This document shows, one piece after another, positions 42,659 to 52,800 of a stretch of 64,000 bases of DNA (positions are counted from its first letter, which is position 1; every line of letters starts with the position of its first letter). This DNA comes from an uncultured Verrucomicrobia subdivision 3 bacterium (GTDB lineage Bacteria; Verrucomicrobiota; Verrucomicrobiia; Limisphaerales; DASXHY01). The stretch lies in the NCBI GenBank assembly GCA_937890005.1, contig CALBZA010000003.1, forward strand, positions 1-64,000, read 5' to 3'. A model generated the notes under the pieces. That model was not told where the DNA came from and did not search any database. It saw only the letters and a list, made by a program, of their open reading frames with translations. Made by a program: the position numbers and the translations under genes.

Positions 42659-44791
42659 ATGGAATTGCGTGAGTTTGCTGAACGCGTGCTGTTCTCCACT
42701 TCGATCGACGAAAAGCTTCAGATCGTGGAGGACATCACCGACGAAAAACCCGGGCTGGCGCTGGTCACACCGGCCGCGCCCGGTCGTCCGGTCGAACTGC
42801 GTTTCAAGCCGCAGGGTTCCGGCAAGGCCGATTTTCCCGGGCTGCACGAGTTGGAATCACAGCGCGAACGCGGACGGCTGCTTCACTTTTTTGCGAATCA
42901 CGAGTTGCTCGCCACGGAATTGATGGCGCTTGTGCTGCTCCGTTTTCCCGACGCACCGCCGGCATTTCGCAAAGGCGTGTTTCAGACGCTCAAGGACGAG
43001 CAGGAACACACGAAGCTTTACATCGACCGCATGAAAGCGTGCGGCATCGAGTTCGGCGAGCTGCCCGTCAGCGGCTATTTCTGGCGGACGGTTTCCACGA
43101 TGGAAAATCCGATGGATTACGTCTCCAGCCTTTGTCTCACGTTCGAGCAGGCGAATCTCGATTTTGCCCGGCACTTCGCAAAAGGATTTTCGACCGTGGG
43201 AGATGCCGACACCGCGAAACTGCTGGAGAAAATTTATCGGGATGAAATCGGCCATGTGGCGTATGGCCTCAAGTGGTTCCGGCGCTGGAAAAATCCAACG
43301 GAAAGCGATTGGGAGGCATTCTGCCGGCAGCTGAAATTTCCGCTTTCACCCCAACGCGCAAAGGGCTTTTCAGTGAATGTCGAAGGCCGCCGCGCCGCCG
43401 GGCTCGATCCGGAATTCATCGCGCACTTGAACGTCTATTCGCAGTCGAAGGGCCGCACGCCGAGCGTGTTCGTTTTCAATCCGTTCGCCGAGGCGCGAAT
43501 CGCCCTGGGAAAAACGTTCAACCCAACCGGCATCCAGCTCGAACTTTCACGGGATTTGCAAAACCTTCCCCAGTTCCTGTGCCGGGAGGACGACATCGTG
43601 CTCGTGGATCGGAAACCGGGCGTGGAATTTCTCAGCACAATCAAGCAGGCGGGATTTCCGCTGCCCGAGTTCGTGGAGAACATCGGAAATCTTGCGAACC
43701 GCAAACTCGGACGGCTCCGTCCGTGGGGATGGTCGCCCGACTCGATGGAACTGCTGCAACCGCTGTTTCCGAACGTGACGGCCGAAAAGCGAACCGCCAC
43801 GCAACGGTTCAGTGAACGAACGGCACGGCTGTATTCAAAAGCGTTCGGTGCGGAACTGCTTCGCGCTGTTCTTGCCGCACATCCCGATTCGGCCACGCAT
43901 CAATTCAGCTCCTGGCTTTGCGCGGAATCCGAAGTCGGCATGCATGTGACTTCACTTGAAGCCACGCTGAAAGCGATCACATCCATTCGCGCTCGCGGAC
44001 ATCACAAAGTCGTCATTAAACAGGCGCTCGGTGTCGCGGGCGGAAACGCGATGCGATTGTTCGAACCGGAAATTCTGGAACAACAGCGTCGCTGGATTGA
44101 AAACTCGCTTTCGGACGGACGTGAGCTCGTGGTGGAACCGTGGCTGGAACGCGAAGTGGATTTTTCCGTCCAGCTTGAAATGACCGATCAGGGGCTGAAG
44201 CTGTGTGGATTCACCGGTTTGCAAAACGACGCCAGAGGTCAGTTCCAGGCGAACTGGGCGGAGTCGCATCATCACAAACGCATTCCCGCGCGCGTCGTCG
44301 CCTGCTTCCCGCATCTGCCAGACATCTCGGGCCGGATGCTCGCGCTGTATCAGAACATTTTCGCTCGGCTTCAAACTGAACTGCGCGCGGCAGATTACAT
44401 CGGACCGGTCGGGATCGATGCCTTCGTTTATCGCGCGGCGGATGGACGCTGCCGGTTGAAACCGATCGTGGAGATCAATCCGCGCTACACGATGGGAAGG
44501 GTGACCGTCGAGTTGATGAAGCAAGCCTGTCCTGGAAGCTGCGGGCTGTTTCGAATTGTGAACCGGACGCAATTAAAGCAATTGGGATTCGACCATTTCA
44601 CTGCGTTTGCCGATGCGACTCGCAAACAGAATCCGGTTCAGTTGGAAGGCGATCCGGTTTCGCGAATTCGAACAGGTGGCATTGTTCTGAATGAACCCGA
44701 GCGGGCGAAAAGCTTCCTCGCGGTGTTCAAAGTGGCGCGAAATCTCGATGATCTGCTCGAAGGCGCAACTGAACGCACGCGCCAGGATTGA
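42659..44791 (+). CDS. Ferritin-like (DUF455) domain fused to an ATP-grasp domain
   Basis: A 710-residue two-part protein. Residues 1-270 form a ferritin-like four-helix bundle of DUF455 type, with the diiron ligand pattern Glu87, Glu114-x-x-His117 (DEQEH), Glu163 and Glu196-x-x-His199 (DEIGHVAYG). Residues about 390-640 form an ATP-grasp ligase: KVVIKQALGVAGGN with lysines 450/454, LVVEPWLEREVDFSV with acidic residues, GPVGIDAFVY, and the metal-binding EINPR (Glu605, Asn607). A linker joins the two. ATP-grasp enzymes couple a carboxylate to an amine or thiol using ATP; the ferritin-like half suggests an oxidation step on the same product. The product is unknown. There is an AGGAAC site just ahead of the ATG at 42659. 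Confidence 0.82.
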   Translation: MELREFAERVLFSTSIDEKLQIVEDITDEKPGLALVTPAAPGRPVELRFKPQGSGKADFPGLHELESQRERGRLLHFFANHELLATELMALVLLRFPDAPPAFRKGVFQTLKDEQEHTKLYIDRMKACGIEFGELPVSGYFWRTVSTMENPMDYVSSLCLTFEQANLDFARHFAKGFSTVGDADTAKLLEKIYRDEIGHVAYGLKWFRRWKNPTESDWEAFCRQLKFPLSPQRAKGFSVNVEGRRAAGLDPEFIAHLNVYSQSKGRTPSVFVFNPFAEARIALGKTFNPTGIQLELSRDLQNLPQFLCREDDIVLVDRKPGVEFLSTIKQAGFPLPEFVENIGNLANRKLGRLRPWGWSPDSMELLQPLFPNVTAEKRTATQRFSERTARLYSKAFGAELLRAVLAAHPDSATHQFSSWLCAESEVGMHVTSLEATLKAITSIRARGHHKVVIKQALGVAGGNAMRLFEPEILEQQRRWIENSLSDGRELVVEPWLEREVDFSVQLEMTDQGLKLCGFTGLQNDARGQFQANWAESHHHKRIPARVVACFPHLPDISGRMLALYQNIFARLQTELRAADYIGPVGIDAFVYRAADGRCRLKPIVEINPRYTMGRVTVELMKQACPGSCGLFRIVNRTQLKQLGFDHFTAFADATRKQNPVQLEGDPVSRIRTGGIVLNEPERAKSFLAVFKVARNLDDLLEGATERTRQD

Positions 44792-44825
44792 TGAAGCATT
44801 CAGCCAAAGCTTGACGCTCGCATTT

Positions 44826-44889
44826 CCCTCTCTTCCGAGCGAAGCCGGAGGAGAGGGTTGGGGAGAGGAGTTTTTTTTGGGGGGGGGGG
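44826..44889. repeat. Hairpin repeat followed by T8-G11 homopolymer tract
   Basis: CCCTCTC at 44826-44832 pairs with GAGAGGG at 44851-44857, with inner TCCG/CGGA pairs. After TTGGGGAGAGGAG come eight T (44871-44878) and eleven G (44879-44889). The hairpin with the T tract could end transcription of the upstream fusion gene. The G run may be a slippage or assembly hotspot. Confidence 0.6.
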
Positions 44890-45025
44890 TGCCCGCTGCT
44901 CGAAGGCTAAAAACGAAGCGACGCTTCCTGTCAGAAGCACAGAGACGCGGCTCCGCCCGGGAAAGTTTCATTGGGCTGAAGCGGGTTTGACACCCCTGTG
45001 TTGCCGGGCATATTCAGCCCAACCC

Positions 45026-46504
45026 ATGACTACCTTGTCGCGTCATTTTCGTTTTTATTTTCGCTGGTCCAAAGTGCTCGGTTTTGTTCCGGGAGTCCCG
45101 CTCGCGTTGATTGGCATTCTCGCCGTGTCATTTTCCGCCCAGGCGCAACGGCGGAACGTGGAATCGTTCTTCAATCAGAACTGCGCCAACTGTCATGGAC
45201 GAAACCTCGAAGGCGGCCAGGCGCCGAGTCTTCTTGGGGACAATTGGAAGCACGGAATGGACGACGCCAGCGTCGCGCGCTCAATCAGTGAGGGAATTCT
45301 CACCAACGGAATGCCCGCGTGGAAGGGTGCGCTTTCGGAAGCGGAAATTCGTGCGATGGTCGTGTTGATCCGAGAAAAACGCGCCGCGGCTTTGCGACGT
45401 CAGACAACCTTTCCCAAGCCGGATGAATCGCAGGTTGTCAAAAGCCAGGAACATTCATTCCGCGTTCGCACCGTCGCCGAAAACCTCGCCACGCCGTGGT
45501 CGATTGCGTTTCTTCCCGACGGCGGAATGCTGGTTACGGAACAGCGCGGCGCGCTGCGCATTGTGAAAGATGGGAAAGTGGGCGCAGCGATCGAGAACAC
45601 GCCGGCTGTTCGATTCAACGGCCAGGGCGGCCTGCTGGCGGTGGCATTACATCCCAACTATCAGAGCAACGGTTGGGTTTATCTTTCCTACAGCGATCGC
45701 AGCTCCAACGGAAACGGCCTCACAGCGGTCGTTCGCGGAAGGATTCGAGAAAACAAATGGGTGGACCAGGAAACGATCTTCAAAGCGGACGAACGCTTTT
45801 ACAAACCCGGCGGAGTTCATTTCGGCAGCCGCTTCGTGTTCGACAACGCGGGGCATCTGTTTTTCAGCATCGGCGAGCGCGGTGACAAGGACAACGCCCA
45901 GGATCTCTCGCGTCCGAACGGCAAGGTGCATCGCATCATGGACGACGGACGAATCCCGCCGGACAATCCGTTCCTCAACGACACGAATGCCTTTCCGACC
46001 ATCTGGAGTTATGGAAATCGCAATCCCCAGGGTCTCGCAGCGCATCCCGTCACAGGTGACCTTTGGGAAACCGAGCACGGCCCCCGCGGCGGCGATGAAT
46101 TGAACATCATCCGGCCCCGACGAAACTACGGCTGGCCGGTGATTACATACGGCATGGATTACAACGGGTCGCCGATCACCGCCATTACCGCAAAGGAAGG
46201 GATGGAACAGCCGGTGATTCACTGGACGCCTTCGATCGCCGTGTGCGGAATCGCGTTTTACACCGGAGACAAATTCCCGAAATGGAAGAACAACCTGTTC
46301 GTCACGTCACTTGCTGCGGAGGAATTCCGGCGGGTGGTGATCGATGGCGAAAAAGTGGTGTCACAGGAACTCCTGTTCAAAGGCATCGGACGTCTGCGTG
46401 ATGTCGCAAATGGACCGGACGGTTATCTGTATGTCGTGCTGAACACCGGCCGGAATCCGTCGGATGAATCGTCCCGCATCATCCGGCTCGAACCTGCGGA
46501 CTGA
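45026..46504 (+). CDS. Cytochrome c-PQQ-dependent sugar dehydrogenase fusion
   Basis: A 492-residue periplasmic enzyme. A signal-type helix (about 20-40, ending FSAQAQ) is followed by a cytochrome c domain with heme motif CANCH (Cys53, Cys56, His57) and a distal Met in TNGMPAWKG. From about 145 it is a six-bladed beta-propeller of the glucose/sorbosone dehydrogenase type: LATPWSIAFLPDGGMLVTEQRG, GQGGLLAVALHP, SYGNRNPQG, ETEHGPRGGDELN and VCGIAFYTGDKFP. Such enzymes oxidise aldose sugars with PQQ, passing electrons to the heme. The start at 45026 is set by the signal region; earlier in-frame codons run into repeats. It overlaps the next gene by one base (TGATG), so translation may be coupled. 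No pqq synthesis genes are nearby. Confidence 0.92.
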   Translation: MTTLSRHFRFYFRWSKVLGFVPGVPLALIGILAVSFSAQAQRRNVESFFNQNCANCHGRNLEGGQAPSLLGDNWKHGMDDASVARSISEGILTNGMPAWKGALSEAEIRAMVVLIREKRAAALRRQTTFPKPDESQVVKSQEHSFRVRTVAENLATPWSIAFLPDGGMLVTEQRGALRIVKDGKVGAAIENTPAVRFNGQGGLLAVALHPNYQSNGWVYLSYSDRSSNGNGLTAVVRGRIRENKWVDQETIFKADERFYKPGGVHFGSRFVFDNAGHLFFSIGERGDKDNAQDLSRPNGKVHRIMDDGRIPPDNPFLNDTNAFPTIWSYGNRNPQGLAAHPVTGDLWETEHGPRGGDELNIIRPRRNYGWPVITYGMDYNGSPITAITAKEGMEQPVIHWTPSIAVCGIAFYTGDKFPKWKNNLFVTSLAAEEFRRVVIDGEKVVSQELLFKGIGRLRDVANGPDGYLYVVLNTGRNPSDESSRIIRLEPAD

Positions 46505-47232
46505 TGACGCGACGCAAACAGTGGAAAACGAAGGCGTCCGCGTTCACGCTCATCGAGCTGCTGGTCGTGATTGCAATCATTGCAATCCTCGCCGCTCTTC
46601 TCCTTCCCGCGCTCGGCCGCGCGAAACAACTGGCGCACCGATCGACCTGCACTTCCCAGCTCAAACAGCAGGGCGTCGCGTGGCGGCTGTTGCTCGATGA
46701 CGAAGGAAGGTTTCCGGATCGGCGCGATTTGAAAACTTTGTTGCCCGGCGGCTACAGACCGTGGTCAACCTGGCCGCCGAGCGATCCACGCGCAGGATGG
46801 GCGGCGCTCGTATTGAGCAATCAACTTCCGACGGTGTCCGTCTGGAACTGTCCGTCCGCACAATCCTCCAGGCTCGCCGAAACCGTTCAGTCGGTTCAAC
46901 GCATTGACGCAACCACCAACGCGCCCGCCGTGCGTTACTGGATGTGGCGATTCGACCGAGTGAACAACACGGTGGCGGGAGACGATTCCGTGGCGCAGGA
47001 CAACTTCTGGGGCCGCACGGAAGCGGACGCCATTACCCAGTTCAATGCTTCAGGGAACACCTCGTTCGGTCCGGATGAAGTGGAACTGACGGTCGATCCC
47101 TATTTTCCAAACACAGTCGCATCGTTGGAAGAAACGCTCAAAGGTCGGACCTCACACGCGGGGGGTCGCAATCGTCTGATGCTCGACATGCACGTCGAGT
47201 GGACCAAAGACAAACGGACGCCGTTGAACTGA
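46504..47232 (+). CDS. Prepilin-type pseudopilin-like protein with H-X9-D tail
   Basis: A 242-residue protein with the type IV prepilin N-terminus AFTLIELLVVIAIIAILAALLLPAL (residues about 13-37), processed and methylated by a prepilin peptidase after the basic leader; an Ala stands where Gly is usual. The C-terminal H-AGGRNRLML-DMHV follows the H-X9-DG pattern of Verrucomicrobia and Planctomycetes pseudopilin-like proteins, but with DM instead of DG. It starts on the TGATG of the sugar dehydrogenase gene, so the two are co-translated. No secretion or pilus assembly genes are nearby. Confidence 0.85.
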   Translation: MTRRKQWKTKASAFTLIELLVVIAIIAILAALLLPALGRAKQLAHRSTCTSQLKQQGVAWRLLLDDEGRFPDRRDLKTLLPGGYRPWSTWPPSDPRAGWAALVLSNQLPTVSVWNCPSAQSSRLAETVQSVQRIDATTNAPAVRYWMWRFDRVNNTVAGDDSVAQDNFWGRTEADAITQFNASGNTSFGPDEVELTVDPYFPNTVASLEETLKGRTSHAGGRNRLMLDMHVEWTKDKRTPLN

Positions 47233-47347
47233 GCTCACGGTCTCGGCCTGCCTGCTTTTCTGCCAAATTGGGTTGAGCCAGCCTGGACCCGAAGCCTTAC
47301 GAAGGGCGGGAATTCAGCACATTGTATGCGTGGTGCCGGACGCCTTG

Positions 47348-47563
47348 ATGAATCCGCTGGAGGATTTGCACGCGTATTTCACAGCCTTGCGAAAGGAAGG
47401 GTTCAACGAAATCCATGGTGTCGCGTTGAGCAATCCGGAACTGGGAACCTTTGAGTTCGGACCGATGCCTGTCACAAGCCGATTCTCCGACAGAAATTTT
47501 CAACGATCCGCCAGCGGCGGCTTTGGACGCTTGATCCCCGAAGAATCGTCCAGCAGCGGCTGA
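47348..47563 (+). CDS. Possible small hypothetical protein
   Basis: A 71-codon frame starting MNPLEDLHAYFTALRKEGFNEIHG. It has reasonable coding character but no recognised domain and no clear ribosome-binding site. It is the only candidate in the 455-base stretch 47233-47687, which otherwise holds the leader of the helicase gene and no strong hairpin. It could also be a remnant of a longer gene. Confidence 0.3.
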   Translation: MNPLEDLHAYFTALRKEGFNEIHGVALSNPELGTFEFGPMPVTSRFSDRNFQRSASGGFGRLIPEESSSSG

Positions 47564-47687
47564 TACACGATGGCAGTCCGAACGGATTGATCTGAACCTC
47601 CCGGAAATGCCGCTGCTTCCTTCAAGATTTCTCTCTCTTTCCCGCCGGTGCCGGGCTATGTTGACCCGCTCTGGCTGAAAGAACTTT

Positions 47688-49712
47688 ATGAAACTTTTCT
47701 CTGAACTGGGTCTGTCGGGCGATCTGCTGAAAGCGATCGACAAATTGGGATTCGAACAGGCGTCGCCGATCCAGGCGGAAGCAATTCCGGTCCTGATGCT
47801 GGGGCGCGACGTGGTCGGACAATCACAAACAGGCTCGGGAAAAACGGCCGCCTTCGGAATTCCCGCGGTGGAAAAGGTGAATCCGGACGAACGCGCCGTT
47901 CAGGTATTGATTCTCTGCCCAACGCGTGAACTGGCGGTTCAGGTTTCGGAGGAAATTCACAAGCTCGCTTTTTTCAAACGCGGCATCCACGCGCTTCCGA
48001 TTTACGGCGGTCAATCGTATGAGCGCCAGTTCTACGGACTCAAACAGGGCGCGCAGATCGTGATCGGAACGCCGGGACGCGTGATGGATCACATGCGCCG
48101 CGGCACGTTGCGGCTGGACGCGCTCAGGATGGTCATCCTCGACGAAGTCGATGTGATGCTGAACATGGGTTTTCGCGACGACATCGAACTGATCCTTCAG
48201 GCAACGCCGGCGGAACGGCAGACCGTTGTTTTCTCCGCCACCATTCCAAGGCCGATCCAGCAGCTGATCGAGAAATACACCCGCGATCCGCAGCAGGTTC
48301 GAATCGAGCAGAAGGCGATGACCGTTTCCACGGTCGAACAGGTTTTCTACGAAGTGGACCGCCGTTACAAACTGGAGCTGCTCACACGGCTCATTGACAT
48401 CCACGATCTCAAGCTCGGCATCATCTTCTGCAACACCAAGCGCATGGTGGATGACCTGGTCGATCACCTGAATGCTCAGGGTTATTCTGCCGACCGTTTG
48501 CATGGCGACATGAGCCAGATGATGCGCGATCGCGTCATGAACCGGTTTCGCAAGTCCGGCCTGGAATTTCTCGTCGCAACTGATGTCGCGGCGCGTGGCA
48601 TCGATGTGGACGACGTGGAGGTGGTCTTCAATTACGACCTTCCCTACGACGCGGAGGACTACGTGCATCGCATCGGACGGACGGGCCGCGCCGGGCGCAG
48701 TGGACGCGCAATCTCGTTCGCGTCGGGCCGCGAGGTGTTCCAGATCCGGAACATCGAGCGGTTCACGAACATGAAGATTCAACGCGGCCGGATTCCAACA
48801 GTCACCGAAGTGGAGGAAGCCCGCGCGAGTGTATTTCTGGAGAAAGTGCGGATTGTTCTTCGCGGTGAGGAGTTCAAGCGCAACGATCATCTTGTGGAGA
48901 TTCTTCTCGAGGAAGGATTCACATCGACGGACATCGCATCCGCTCTGATCCATCTGCTTCAGACGGGTGAAATCGCCTCGGCAAAGCCGGCGCAGGAAGA
49001 GTATCAGCGACCCGAACGCGGAGAACGGACTTCGTTCCGTGAACGCGATGGACGTGGCGAGCGTCGCGACTTTCGAGATCGCCGGGACGAACGTGGGCGG
49101 GACGAAGATCGTCGCGGCCGGTTCAACCGTTCACCTGATGACGCTCCCAGACACGAGCGAATGCCCGACCGCGCTGAAAAAGTGCGGAGATCGCCCGAAC
49201 CGAGAATTGCAGCACCGGCTTCCAGACCGAAAAATCCCGGACGCGTTTCAGAGCCTGCCGTTTCCGCCTCTGTCCCGGAAAAAATTGGCGCTGCCAAGCC
49301 GCAGGAACACGCTCCGACCACTCGCCCAGAACGCGCAGAAAAGCCATCAGAAACGAAACCGGAGAAAACCTATTCGGATGAAGAAATTCTCGCCTCGGTG
49401 AAAAAGCCGGAGCCTCCGAAATCATCGAAACCGGCGTCCCAATCCAAGCCCGACAAAAAAGCGAGTCGTGCCACTCCGGCCCATCAAACGCGTCTCTGGA
49501 TGAGCGTCGGCGAAGACAAGGGAATCAAGCCGATCGATGTCGTGAATGCGGTGTCCGGCGAAACCGGTTTGCCCGGCAAGGTGGTTGGAACCGTTGATGT
49601 CCGCGAACGGCATCTTTTCGTCGATGTCAACAGCGAGCACGCGAACAGCATCATCGCCAAACTGAACCGCAGCCAGATCAAGGGCCACAAGGTGAAGGTG
49701 AAGATTGCGTAG
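47688..49712 (+). CDS. DEAD-box RNA helicase with RNA-binding C-terminus
   Basis: A 674-residue ATP-dependent RNA helicase. Q-motif FEQASPIQAEAIP, motif I SQTGSGKTAA, Ia PTREL, motif II DEVD (Val instead of Ala at position 3), III SAT, V VATDVAARGID and VI HRIGRTGRAG are in order within residues 1-370. A long Arg/Asp/Glu/Pro/Lys-rich disordered stretch (about 430-590) ends in a DbpA/CsdA-type RNA-binding domain (RLWMSVGEDKGIKPIDVVNAVSGETGLPGKVVGTVDV). This build is that of CsdA/DeaD proteins in ribosome assembly or cold adaptation. Its end converges on the TPR lipoprotein gene across a copy of repeat A. Confidence 0.95.
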   Translation: MKLFSELGLSGDLLKAIDKLGFEQASPIQAEAIPVLMLGRDVVGQSQTGSGKTAAFGIPAVEKVNPDERAVQVLILCPTRELAVQVSEEIHKLAFFKRGIHALPIYGGQSYERQFYGLKQGAQIVIGTPGRVMDHMRRGTLRLDALRMVILDEVDVMLNMGFRDDIELILQATPAERQTVVFSATIPRPIQQLIEKYTRDPQQVRIEQKAMTVSTVEQVFYEVDRRYKLELLTRLIDIHDLKLGIIFCNTKRMVDDLVDHLNAQGYSADRLHGDMSQMMRDRVMNRFRKSGLEFLVATDVAARGIDVDDVEVVFNYDLPYDAEDYVHRIGRTGRAGRSGRAISFASGREVFQIRNIERFTNMKIQRGRIPTVTEVEEARASVFLEKVRIVLRGEEFKRNDHLVEILLEEGFTSTDIASALIHLLQTGEIASAKPAQEEYQRPERGERTSFRERDGRGERRDFRDRRDERGRDEDRRGRFNRSPDDAPRHERMPDRAEKVRRSPEPRIAAPASRPKNPGRVSEPAVSASVPEKIGAAKPQEHAPTTRPERAEKPSETKPEKTYSDEEILASVKKPEPPKSSKPASQSKPDKKASRATPAHQTRLWMSVGEDKGIKPIDVVNAVSGETGLPGKVVGTVDVRERHLFVDVNSEHANSIIAKLNRSQIKGHKVKVKIA

Positions 49713-49740
49713 AGCAGTTGGGGAAAATATCGCTGCCGTT

Positions 49741-49802
49741 GTGAGGAGCGGACGTTTTCTTCCGGTTGTGCCTCGTTACCTCGGCGGCTACGAATTTTTT
49801 TG
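49741..49802 (+). repeat. Repeat A, second copy
   Basis: Core CCTCGTTACCTCGGCGGCTA at 49771-49790 with a trailing C and an AATTTTTTTGAA tail closely matching 1831-1863. It fills the space between two convergent genes, where a hairpin or T tract could stop transcription. Confidence 0.85.
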
Positions 49803-49804
49803 AA

Positions 49805-52800
49805 TCAACGGGCTCCGGACAGCTGGGCATCGACCAAAACTTTCGATGCCTCGGCGGAGAGCGCGGCAGGCAGTCCCAGATTCGTTGCGCGCTTGATATC
49901 TTCGACACCTCTGGCGCGGTCACCCGTCTTCAGCCGGTTCATTCCGAGATAGAAAATCGCCTCGCCATTGTCGGCGAACGCCGCCGCGGCTTCCTGCAAC
50001 GGCGCGCGTGCGGCCTGAAAATCCCCTTTGCGATAGAGAGCCCGTCCGGCGGCGAGTGCGACCGCAGGATCTTTCGGAAACGCCTTCCGGGCGGCAATGG
50101 CCCATTCGTGGAACCGGGCGTCGGTCTCGCCGGTTGAAGAAAGGGTGACAATCGATCTCAAGGCCGGTGCGAACTTCGGCGAAAGTTCCAGCACCTTGGT
50201 GAAGGTCTGACGCGCGCCGGTGATATCCCCTGACTGTGCCTGCGACGTTCCCAAAACCATGAGTGCCGGAAGAAAACGCGGAGACGAACTCAACAGGTTG
50301 GTCGCTTCTGTCACCAGCGCAGGCGGTGGATTCGTGTCGGCGTTGAGGAAGCGAAGAAGCTGATCCGCCGCACTTTTTTGAGCGGGAGTCTGCGCCAAGT
50401 TCAGAGCCTTTTTCGCCTGCGCGGTGGAATCGTCGGTTCGTCCCACGGCATGCAGTGCCACGGCGAAATCGTAGAGAAGTTCGGCCGATGGATGTTGCTG
50501 CGCGTTCACCTGTTCCTGCAACACGTTCAAAGCCCAGTCATATTCCCCGCAGCTGAGCGCGTAGCTGCCAACGGCGTGCGCAACCTCCGGATTCCTGGCA
50601 TCGACCGTCCTGGCCTGACGCGCCAGTTCGAGCGAACGGCGCGGATTGTCCGCGGCATTCAATCGCGCGAGTGTCAGCAGCGTCGGGACGGAGCGGGGAG
50701 TCAGGGTCACGAGACGTTCCAGTGAATTCTTGGCGCTGGTGCGATCGCCTTCATTGAGTTGAATTTTCGCGAGATGATTGAGCGCGATCGGATCGTCATT
50801 CTGCTTCTCCAAAAGCGCCTTTCGTTTCGCGACATTTTCGCCACTGACCGGTTGCGACAGTTCCGATAAGAGTTGCAAGCGCCGCTGTGCCTCGGACGCG
50901 CCTGAGAAACTCGTGCTGAGCGTGAGAGCTCTTCCCAGAGCATTGGCCGCCTCGGTTTCATTGCCGTTCTGGTAGTGAGCCATCCCGAGATGAAACTGAG
51001 CCTCCGGTTCACGCGGCAGTTTTGCAGCAGCTTCCGAAAGGGTGACGAGCGCCTGGGCATATTCCTTCCGATGATATTGCGCCCAGCCAAAAGTGTCGGC
51101 CACGGACGGCTCATCCGGCACCAGCTGTCTGGCTCGGCGTGCGAAGTCGTAGGCCTGATCCGGCTTGTTGAGTTTTTCGAGGTAGAGGTAGGCGAGGTTG
51201 TTCAGAGCAATGACGAGCTGCGGCGCATTCGTAAGGGCGCGCTCATATGCGGCGGCGCACTCGACGTAGTTGCTCGTGGCATGATGCAGTGCCGCCTTTT
51301 GCAGCAGCACGGCGACGTTCCCCGGAAACCGCGCGAGTGCCGCGTCGAAATTCGCGAGAGCTTCCGATGTGCGGTTGGACGCGATGTAAATTTTGGACAA
51401 CAGATCATAGGCGGAACTGAGCGACGGATTCAGGTCGATCGCTTCTCGCAGCGATGTTTCCGCCCCTGCGCTGTCGCCCCGCGCCAGTTGAATGCGTGCC
51501 CGCAGCAGCGAAACAGTTCCATCCTTCGGCGCCAGTTCGTCCATCACCTTCCAGGTTCGATCGGCGTCATCCAATCGTCGCTGTTGCAACTGAATCTCCG
51601 CGAGCTGCAGCAAACTGGGCAGATGTTTCGGATCCAGCTCCAGCGCTTTTCGGAATGACGCTTCGGCCTCGGAGGGTTTCGCTTGCTCGAAGTACGCCAT
51701 TCCCTGGACGTAACGCGGGTAGGCGTTGGTAGGAAAAGCCTGGATCAGTTCCGCGTAGATCTTGAGCGCTTCATTCTGGTCTCCGCGTGCTCGATGCACC
51801 TCTGCCAGCGCGAGCCGGGCAGGAACCAGTTTTGGATTCTGTTGAAGCAACCGGTCCAGAAGCGCGGCGGTGGCCGTGAGATCACCCTGACGAAATGTGA
51901 CCTGCGCCTTCAGGAACAACGCATCCGCGAGGTTCGGATTGATCGCCAGGGATTGATCCAATGCCGAGAGCGCGGCAATGGTGTCGTTGGTGGCCAGGTA
52001 TGCACGGGCGAGTTCGAGCGGTATCTGGGGCACCTTGGGATTGAGACGGGCGAGCTGCTGAAATTGAAGGATGGCTTGCGCAATGTTGGTCGTGGCCATG
52101 CTCAACCGCGCTTTCAACAACAGGGCATTGAAATCAACCGGCTCAATCGCGAGAACCTTGCTCGCGTGTGATTCCGCATCCTCAAAACGGCGTTCCGCAA
52201 AAGCAATCGCTCCCAGCTGATTCCAGGCGGGCACAAATTCGGGATGTTTCGCTGTGATCATCTCCAGCTCGGTTTTGGCTTCGGAGACATTACCGGTTCT
52301 GGCTCTGAATTCCGCCACTCGAACGCGGGCGAACAAGTCTTTGGGATCGGCCTCGAGTTGCAGTTCGAAATGTTTGAAAGCCGATTCGATGTCCCCCCGC
52401 ATTGCGAAATAATTTCCAAGCGCCGCATGAACGAAGGGCAGTTTGGGATCGAGTGTCGCCGCCTGCTTCAATGACGCTTCACCCTGCTCGAACTCGCGGC
52501 GCTTCAGCTGGCCAAGCCCGATCGCGAGTTGAACGACCGCAGGATTGCTTCCCGTTTGTTTCAACTTTTCAATCCGGGCATTCAAATCAGCATTCTGTTC
52601 CGGCGTCGCCGCGAAGTCCGCGAGCGTCAACAGCGCCTCGGCATTCGCAGGCTCAAGTTTCAAAATGTCCGCCGCCATCGTTCCGCCCCGCGTAAAATCC
52701 CGGGCTTCCCGATAAATCCGCAACAGACGAGTCATCACTTCAATGTCGCCGGGCTTCTGCGTGTGATAATGACTGAGGAAGGCATGCGCCCTTCCCAGTT

